DNA from: AWTP1-13 sp963797005 | GTDB lineage: Bacteria > Pseudomonadota > Alphaproteobacteria > Rhizobiales > Hyphomicrobiaceae | DNA length: 64,000 nucleotides | NCBI GenBank assembly: GCA_963797005.1 | Contig: CAWCOF010000006.1 | Span: 1-64,000, forward strand | Direction of reading: 5' to 3' | In this document: piece by piece, positions 55,288 to 64,000 of the stretch | How positions within the stretch are numbered: the first letter of the stretch is position 1 | How the letters are laid out: every line of letters starts with the position of its first letter | Made by a program: the position numbers and the translations under genes | Notes under the pieces: model-generated | Told to the model about the DNA's origin: nothing | What the model saw: the letters and a program-made list of their open reading frames with translations, nothing else | Databases searched by the model: none

Positions 55288-56661
55288 ATGCGCTCTTGGA
55301 TGAGCCCCTTTCTTTTTGTCGCGGCTCTCTTTGCACTGACAGCCGGCGCACAGGCGGAAAAGCGGGTGGCGCTGGTGATCGGCAATTCGGCCTACCAGAA
55401 CACCGCGCCTTTGAAGAACCCGCGCAGCGACGCCGAGGACATGGCGGCCGCCCTGAAGCGCCTCGATTTCGAGGTGGTCGCGGGCTACGACCTCGATGAC
55501 CGCGGCATGAAGACGAAGGTGCGGGATTTCGCGCGCGCGGTCGACGGCGCCGATACCGCTCTGTTCTTCTATGCCGGCCACGGCGTGCAGTCGAAGGGCG
55601 AGAACTATCTGCTGCCCGTCAACGCTTCGCTGAGGACCGAGAGCGACCTCGACTTCGAGACCGTGTCCCTCGATCTCGTCATGAAGCAGATGCAGCGCTC
55701 GGCGCGGGTGAGCCTCGTGTTCCTCGATGCCTGCCGCGACAACCCCCTGACCCGCAGCTTGCGGACGGCCAGCCGGTCGGCGGCGGTGGGCAACGGCCTC
55801 GCCCGCATCGAGGAGGCGGCAGGCATGATGATCTCCTTCTCCACGCAGCCGGGCAACGTCGCGCTCGACGGGACGGGGCGCAACAGCCCCTACACCAAGG
55901 CGCTACTCAACCACATCGACACCCCAGGCGCGACGATCGGCGACATCATGATCGACGTGCGCAAGCAGGTGATCGCCGAGACGAAAGAGCGGCAGATTCC
56001 TTGGGAAAACTCCTCGCTCACCGGCAAGTTCTATTTCCGGCCGGCCGCGCAGCAGGTTGCCGGCGCGAACGCGTATGCCAATCAGGCTGCGCCGCGTAAG
56101 GAAGTGCCGAGCGTGCCCGAGGCGACGCTCGACCATACCTTCTGGACGTCGATCGTCGACTCGGACGACCCGGCTCTCTATCGCGATTACCTGCGGCGGT
56201 TCCCGAGCGGCATGTACGTGTCGATCGCCGAGGCGAAGCTGCAGGCGCTGTCGTCGCCACCGGCGGCGCAAGGTGGCGGAAACACCAAGACGGCCATGGT
56301 CACCGGTTCGGCAGAGGCCCAGCGCAGCATCGCAAACCCGCGCAAGGTGGCCGAGGACATGCAGCGCGAGCTCTTGCGCGTCGGGTGCTATTCGGGCCGA
56401 ATCGACGGGAACTGGGGTCCCCAGTCGCGCCAGGCTCTCGGGCGCTTCAACGAGGCGGCGAAGCTCGAGCTGCAGCTCGATGCCCCGAGCCCCCCGGACG
56501 TGACCCGAATCAAGAGTTTCGCCGGCCGTGTGTGCGAGCAGGTCGCGTCGCCGGCACCCGCAACGCGTCATCGCGAGCCGTCCGGCGAGAAGCGGAGGGA
56601 CAGCGGACCGACGTTCGCGCCCAACATCAACATCCAGCTTCCGATCAAGAAGCTGTTCTGA
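55288..56661 (+). CDS. Secreted caspase-like peptidase (C14 family)
   Basis: An exported protein of 457 residues with a signal peptide (1-23, cleaved after AQA). The caspase-fold p20-like domain begins KRVALVIGNSAYQN and has the catalytic dyad His98 in FFYAGHGVQ and Cys149 in VFLDACRDNP. A p10-like part (SPYTKALLNHID) follows. After a linker, a helical repeat (FWTSIVDSDDPALYRDYLRRFP) and a peptidoglycan-binding-like helix (QRELLRVGCYSGRIDGNWGPQS) suggest a role at the cell envelope. Such bacterial metacaspase relatives are common in Rhizobiales; substrates are unknown. It separates carA from carB, an unusual location. Confidence 0.87.
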   Translation: MRSWMSPFLFVAALFALTAGAQAEKRVALVIGNSAYQNTAPLKNPRSDAEDMAAALKRLDFEVVAGYDLDDRGMKTKVRDFARAVDGADTALFFYAGHGVQSKGENYLLPVNASLRTESDLDFETVSLDLVMKQMQRSARVSLVFLDACRDNPLTRSLRTASRSAAVGNGLARIEEAAGMMISFSTQPGNVALDGTGRNSPYTKALLNHIDTPGATIGDIMIDVRKQVIAETKERQIPWENSSLTGKFYFRPAAQQVAGANAYANQAAPRKEVPSVPEATLDHTFWTSIVDSDDPALYRDYLRRFPSGMYVSIAEAKLQALSSPPAAQGGGNTKTAMVTGSAEAQRSIANPRKVAEDMQRELLRVGCYSGRIDGNWGPQSRQALGRFNEAAKLELQLDAPSPPDVTRIKSFAGRVCEQVASPAPATRHREPSGEKRRDSGPTFAPNINIQLPIKKLF

Positions 56662-56755
56662 TCCACCCGGCTGTCGGCAATTGCCGGCGGGGCGCCGCGC
56701 AGGCTGCCACTTCCGCTATAGCCAACGCGCGTGCGCTCGCCTATGAAGCGGCCCC

Positions 56756-60061
<3,306 letters not shown>

Positions 60062-60169
60062 GGATGACGTGGCTTGCCGGCCTCGAGAGGGCTGGCCAAA
60101 CCCGAAAGACTGAGTGAGACTGGAGTTTTGGCGCGGGCAGCAATCCGGGCCGCGCGGAAAATGTGAGCG

Positions 60170-60649
60170 ATGTCCATGGACAAGGTCCCGATGACCGTTG
60201 AGGGCTACAAGAAGCTCGAATCCGACCTGCACCACCTCAAGGCCGAAGTACGCCCGCGCATTATTCAGCAGATCTCCGACGCCCGCGAACACGGCGATCT
60301 TTCGGAGAATGCCGAGTATCACGCGGCCAAGGAAGCGCAGGGCATGAACGAGGCGAGAGTCGCCGACCTCGAGGACAAGCTCTCGCGCGCGGAGGTGATC
60401 GATCCCTCCAAGCTTTCGGGGAACACGATCAAGTTCGGCGCCACGGTGTCGCTCACCGACGAGGAGTCGGGCGACAAGGTGAAATACAAGATCGTCGGCG
60501 AGCACGAGGCGAACGTGCGCGAGGGAAAGATCTCGATCTCCTCGCCGATCGCCAGGGCGCTGATCGGCAAGTCGAAGGGCGAGGCCGCCGAGGTGACGAC
60601 GCCGAAGGGTGCGCGCAGCTACGAGATCCTCAAGATCGAGTACAAGTAG
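60170..60649 (+). CDS. greA: Transcription elongation factor GreA
   Basis: Rescues stalled RNA polymerase by stimulating transcript cleavage. The 159-residue protein has the N-terminal coiled coil (MTVEGYKKLESDLHHLKAEVRPRI), the acidic tip ISDAREHGDLSENAEYHAAKE, and the C-terminal FKBP-like domain (SPIARALIGKSKGEAAEVTTPKGARSYEI). The start may be 60170 or the in-frame ATG at 60176. It follows carB by about 110 bases, a common alphaproteobacterial arrangement. Confidence 0.95.
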   Translation: MSMDKVPMTVEGYKKLESDLHHLKAEVRPRIIQQISDAREHGDLSENAEYHAAKEAQGMNEARVADLEDKLSRAEVIDPSKLSGNTIKFGATVSLTDEESGDKVKYKIVGEHEANVREGKISISSPIARALIGKSKGEAAEVTTPKGARSYEILKIEYK

Positions 60650-60682
60650 GCGCGCGCAGGCGCGATCCGAGCGCGGGCAGCG

Positions 60683-61174
60683 TCAGCGCGCGCGCCGGCG
60701 CTGGGCGAGCGTCACCGGCACGCCGGGCTCGAACTTGACGCGGCGGATGACGAGGGTGGTCTTGACGCTGGCGACGTTGGGTGCGGCGGTGAGCTCGTCA
60801 ATGACGAAGTCCTGGAAGCTGGTGAGGTCGGGCGCGGCGCACTTCAGCAGGAAGTCGGTTTCGCCCGACAGCATGTAGCACTCCCTGACCAGCGTCCAGG
60901 CGATGACCCGGTTCTCGAACGCGCGCAAGTCGGCTTCCGACTGGCTATGCAGGCCCACCATGGCAAAGGCGATCACCTCGAAGCCGAGGATCTTTTCGTC
61001 GAGGAGGGCAAAGTAGCCGGCGATCATGCCGCTCTGCTCCAGCGCCCGGACGCGGCGCAGGCAGGGCGGCGGCGATATGCCGACTTTGCGTGCCAGCTCG
61101 ACGTTGGTGATGCGGCCGTTGGCCTGCAACTCTTTTAAGATGCGCCAATCGGTAGCATCGAGGCGGGCGCGCAT
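60683..61174 (-). CDS. Lrp/AsnC family transcriptional regulator
   Basis: A 163-residue regulator with the AsnC-type winged helix (LDATDWRILKELQANGRITNVELARKVGISPPPCLRRVRALE) and the C-terminal RAM effector domain (VRECYMLSGETDFLLKCAAPDLTSFQDFV). The pattern fits Lrp proteins that respond to amino acids. The ATG at 61174 was chosen because it starts the family consensus; the frame extends far upstream to 61843, but that part overlaps the ELM1 gene. It is convergent with greA and divergent from ELM1. Confidence 0.92.
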   Translation of the reverse strand: MRARLDATDWRILKELQANGRITNVELARKVGISPPPCLRRVRALEQSGMIAGYFALLDEKILGFEVIAFAMVGLHSQSEADLRAFENRVIAWTLVRECYMLSGETDFLLKCAAPDLTSFQDFVIDELTAAPNVASVKTTLVIRRVKFEPGVPVTLAQRRRAR

Positions 61175-61285
61175 GCGACTATGACTTCCGGCGGATAGGC
61201 TGCCCGCAAGTCTGGCGCAGGCCGCGGCCTTGAGCAACTTTGTTTCGCGTTGGCGACAGAAAATAAGAGCGGGCTCGACGCCACC

Positions 61286-62294
61286 ATGACCGATGCCCTG
61301 AGGACGCTGGCCGGGCGCCGCGGCTGGATCATCAGCGACGGCAAGGCCGGCAACGACGTGCAGACCCGCGGCGTCTTCGACGCGATGCGGCTCGACTATC
61401 AGGTCAAGCGCGTCGGCCCGAAAGGCCTTTGGCGGGCGCTTTCGCCGTGGGGGCCCGTCAGTCCGGCCGAGCGGTTCGGAACGCCGGCCAGCACCTTCGC
61501 GCCGCCGTGGCCCGACTTCGCCATCTCCTGCGGGCGGCTGACGACGCCCTACATCCGCAAGCTCAAGCAGCGCGCGGGGCTTGCAACCTACACCATCATC
61601 CTGCTCGACCCGAAGGTGAGCGCGCGGACCGCCGACCTGTTCTGGGTGCCGGACCACGACACGCGCCGCGGGCTCAATGTCATCACCACCTTGACCGCGC
61701 CGCACAGCTTTCCCCCGCAGCGGTTGCAGGAGTTGCGGGCGGCGGTGCCGCCGGAGATAGCAGCGCTCCCCACCCCGCGCGTTGCCGTTGTGCTGGGCGG
61801 GCCCAATGGCGACTACCAGTATACGCCGGGCGTGCTGGCGCATCTCGGCTCGGCGCTGCGCTCGCTCGCCGACCTCGGCGCGGGCCTGATGATCACGCCG
61901 TCGCGGCGCACGCCGCGCCCCGGTGGTGGAGTTCGTGGCCGAGGCGACCGCCGGTGCGCGGCGCCTCCTCTGGGACGGCCACGGCGAGAACCCCTATCCG
62001 GCGTTCCTTGCCCATGCCGACGCGTTCGTCGTGCCGGGGGACTCCGTCAACATGACGGGGGAAGCGTGCGCGACGGGACGGCCCGTCTACGTGTTCGAGC
62101 CCGAGGGCGGCTCGGCGAAGTTCGCGCGTTTCCATGAAGCCTTGCGCCGCTATGGGGCGACACGGCCGCTGCCGGAGCGCTTCGCCGGGCTCGAGACGTG
62201 GAGCTACCGCCCGCTCCACTCGGCGGAGACGATCGCCATGGAGGTCGCGCGGCGCTGGAACAAGCGGCGCCAGATGCTGGGGGCCGCAAACTGA
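61286..62294 (+). CDS. ELM1/GtrOC1-family protein, one frameshift
   Basis: A glycosyltransferase-like protein of 335 residues after correcting one base at about 61919. It starts RRGWIISDGKAGNDVQTRGV, has FAISCGRLTTPYIRKLKQR and VVLGGPNGDYQYTP, and the second half reads LLWDGHGENPYPAFLAHADAFVVPGDSVNMTGEACATGRPVYVFEP, all typical of the ELM1 family (named for a plant mitochondrial fission factor; bacterial role unclear, possibly envelope glycan related). A GAGCGG lies about 15 bases upstream of the ATG at 61286; an in-frame TTG at 61250 is possible. Its stop overlaps the next start (TGATG). Confidence 0.85.
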
Positions 62295-63706
62295 TGTCCG
62301 GGGCGATCGTTCCGCTGGTCGTGGCCACCGCGCTCTTCATGGAGAATACCAATTCCACCATCCTGGCGACCGCGCTGCCGACGATCGCGCGCGATTTGGG
62401 TATCGACCCGATCTCGCTCAAGCTCGCCGTGACGTCGTACCTGGTGAGCCTCGCCGTGTTCATTCCGGTGAGCGGCTGGGTGGCGGACCGGTTCGGCGCG
62501 CGCACCACGTTCCGCGCGGCGCTGGCGATCTTCATGGCCGCCTCGATCGGGTGCGCCTTCTCGGGCTCGCTCAGCCAGTTCGTGTTCTGGCGGTCGGTGC
62601 AGGGCATGGGTGGGGCCATGATGGTGCCGGTGGGGCGGATGGTGGTGATCCGCACGGTGTCCAAGGGCGATCTCGTTCGCGCGCTGTCGTTCATCGCCAT
62701 GCCGGCCCTGATCGGGCCGATGCTCGGGCCGCCGCTCGGCGGGCTGATCGTCACCTATACCGACTGGCGCTGGATCTTCTTCGTCAACATCCCGATCGGC
62801 CTGCTGGGGATCGTGCTGGGCACGCTGTTCATCCCCGACATCAAGGGCGAGACGCCGCCGCTCGACGTGAAGGGGTTCGTGCTGTCGGCCGTGGGCCTCG
62901 GCGGCATCATCCTGGGAGCCGCCATGTCGGGACGGCGGATTGCGCCGCCGGAGCTGGCGGTGGGGTGCGTGGTGATCGGGGCTGCGTCGTTTGCCGCCTA
63001 CGTGCGCCATGCGCTGAAGGTCGAGCGGCCGCTGCTCGATTTGCGCCTGCTGAAATTCAAGACCTTCGAAGCGGGCATCGTCGGCGGCACGCTGTTTCGC
63101 TTCGGCGTCGGCGCCAGCGCCTTCCTGCTGCCGCTGATGCTGCAACTCGCCTTCGGTCTCGATGCGCTGAGCTCCGGCCTCATCACCTTTGCCGGTGCCG
63201 TGGGGGCGCTGCTCGTCAAGCCGCTGGCGCGCGCCATTCTCTTCAGGTTCGGCTTTCGGCAGCTGCTCGTCGTCAATGGCATTATCGCGTCCCTGGTGCT
63301 GATGGGCTACGGCCTGTTCACGGCCGCGACCCCGCATCTTCTGATCATCGGCGTGCTGCTGCTCGGCGGCTTCTCGCGCTCGCTGCAGTTCACCAGCCTG
63401 TCGGCGATCACGTACGCCGAGCTGGAACAGCGCCAGATCGGGGCCGCCACCGGGATCGCGAGCGTGGCGCAGCAGGTGTCGATCAGCCTCGGCGTGGCGG
63501 CCGGCGCCATGGTGCTCGAGTTCTCCGAGCACCTGAGCCTGCGGGACCATCCCGCGACGGCCGACTTCGCTGCCGCGTTCGTGGTCGTAGGCCTGGTGTC
63601 GATCCTGTGCTCGGTGATGATGCTGCGCCTGCCGAGCGCGGCGGGCGACGAGATCTCCGGGCGCGCGATCCCGCCGGCCGCCCCGGAGCAGGCGCCGGGG
63701 GCGTAG
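62294..63706 (+). CDS. MFS transporter, DHA2-like drug:H+ antiporter
   Basis: An inner-membrane secondary transporter of 470 residues. It opens MSGAIVPLVVATALFMENTNSTILATALPTIARDLG, with the loop 2-3 motif SGWVADRFGARTTF and the motif C region LIGPMLGPPLGGLI that marks drug:proton antiporters. YTDWRWIFFVNIPIGL is typical of DHA2 proteins. Its start overlaps the ELM1 stop by one base, so the two are translationally coupled. Substrate unknown; the pairing with an ELM1-like protein may point to export of a cell-surface component. Confidence 0.9.
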   Translation: MSGAIVPLVVATALFMENTNSTILATALPTIARDLGIDPISLKLAVTSYLVSLAVFIPVSGWVADRFGARTTFRAALAIFMAASIGCAFSGSLSQFVFWRSVQGMGGAMMVPVGRMVVIRTVSKGDLVRALSFIAMPALIGPMLGPPLGGLIVTYTDWRWIFFVNIPIGLLGIVLGTLFIPDIKGETPPLDVKGFVLSAVGLGGIILGAAMSGRRIAPPELAVGCVVIGAASFAAYVRHALKVERPLLDLRLLKFKTFEAGIVGGTLFRFGVGASAFLLPLMLQLAFGLDALSSGLITFAGAVGALLVKPLARAILFRFGFRQLLVVNGIIASLVLMGYGLFTAATPHLLIIGVLLLGGFSRSLQFTSLSAITYAELEQRQIGAATGIASVAQQVSISLGVAAGAMVLEFSEHLSLRDHPATADFAAAFVVVGLVSILCSVMMLRLPSAAGDEISGRAIPPAAPEQAPGA

Positions 63707-63815
63707 GCGAGCCCCACCCTTCTTGCGACATTTGCGCGTCGGGTACCGTGGGAACCTGCAGGGACAGGCGCCGTTGGTCTTGGGGCACTGCCGCTTGTCG
63801 ACAGGCAGGATTGCC

Positions 63816-64000
63816 ATGAGCACAACCCTAGAATTGGAGCGCGCCGCCGCTCCCGCACCCGGCGCGGGTCATCTGTCCGAGGAGCCCGCACCCGAGATCG
63901 ACCTCGAAGAGCGCCGCAAGGTCTATCGGTGGTTCGTGAGGGGCACGTTTCTGTTCGCCGCCCACGTTCTCGCCGTGCTGCTGGTGCTCGGCTACATATT
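63816..64000 (+). CDS. aa3-type cytochrome c oxidase subunit IV-like protein, cut by the window end
   Basis: The frame from the ATG at 63816 runs off the window after 61 codons. It has an Ala/Pro/Glu-rich N-terminal region followed by EERRKVYRWFVRGTFLFAAHVLAVLLVLGYI, a charged segment leading into one transmembrane helix. This layout matches the small bacterial aa3-type oxidase subunit IV of alphaproteobacteria. The identification rests on a short stretch and would be settled by the next hundred bases. GGCAGGA lies a few bases before the start. Confidence 0.6.
   Translation, partial: MSTTLELERAAAPAPGAGHLSEEPAPEIDLEERRKVYRWFVRGTFLFAAHVLAVLLVLGYI

Overview
The window is GC-rich, densely coded DNA that reads as an alphaproteobacterial chromosome, most likely Hyphomicrobiales (Rhizobiales) or a near relative. 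The pointers are a MucR/Ros regulator, an aa3-type cytochrome oxidase subunit IV, a DUF2076 protein, an ELM1-family protein, the neighbouring set dnaG, rpoD, YqeY, carA, carB and greA, and a DnaG whose N-terminal zinc ligands are missing. No rRNA or tRNA gene was recognised.

Layout. 1-3.5 kb is sparse: about 960 bases with no supportable gene, a DUF2867 gene, and a group II intron with a frameshifted reverse transcriptase. 3.5-15 kb is mostly housekeeping: a YbaK-type editing protein, gatC-gatA, a lipoprotein, chorismate mutase, small membrane proteins, a succinate-semialdehyde dehydrogenase-like gene, rpiA, a DUF2059 protein, glutathione reductase and an SDR. 15-29.5 kb is catabolic and redox metabolism: a Baeyer-Villiger-type monooxygenase, VOC protein, ThDP enzyme, HpcH/HpaI lyase plus MaoC hydratase, NAD kinase, CutA, an M50 protease, a BrnT/XRE toxin-antitoxin pair, an old yellow enzyme, two SDRs, cupin, flavin reductase and nitroreductase. 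29.5-42.3 kb has a tandem pair of secreted proteins built from related beta-repeats, an amino-acid-type binding protein, a tungstate-type ABC permease/ATPase pair, a membrane protein fused to a primase-C-terminus-like domain, a DSD1-type aldolase/dehydratase, DUF2076, oligopeptidase B and MsrB. 42.6-47.3 kb is an acquired-looking, lower-GC island beside mucR, in which an ISL3-family insertion sequence splits a large membrane-protein gene. 47.3-64 kb returns to core genes: rpoD, dnaG, a universal stress protein, a CaCA exchanger, YqeY, carA, a caspase-like protein, carB, greA, Lrp, ELM1, an MFS transporter and the start of an oxidase subunit IV gene.

Caution on sequence quality. Seven genes (the intron RT, rpiA, the ThDP enzyme, the HpcH/HpaI lyase, rpoD, dnaG, ELM1) contain about 16 single-base frameshifts, 14 of them apparent one-base insertions. 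Because rpoD and dnaG are essential and the flanking protein sequence is perfectly conserved, I infer assembly or sequencing errors rather than gene decay, and annotate these host genes across the breaks.

Intergenic space carries three families of palindromic repeats: one at 4.46, 19.79 and 27.67 kb (the middle copy with a second family nested in it), one at 6.59 and 8.43 kb in opposite orientations, and one at 10.07 kb. I found no convincing CRISPR array, prophage or complete undescribed defence system. The most original observations are the exact IS insertion that lets a 676-residue unknown protein be rebuilt, the tandem VWA/beta-repeat pair, and the membrane/primase-C-terminus-like fusion.
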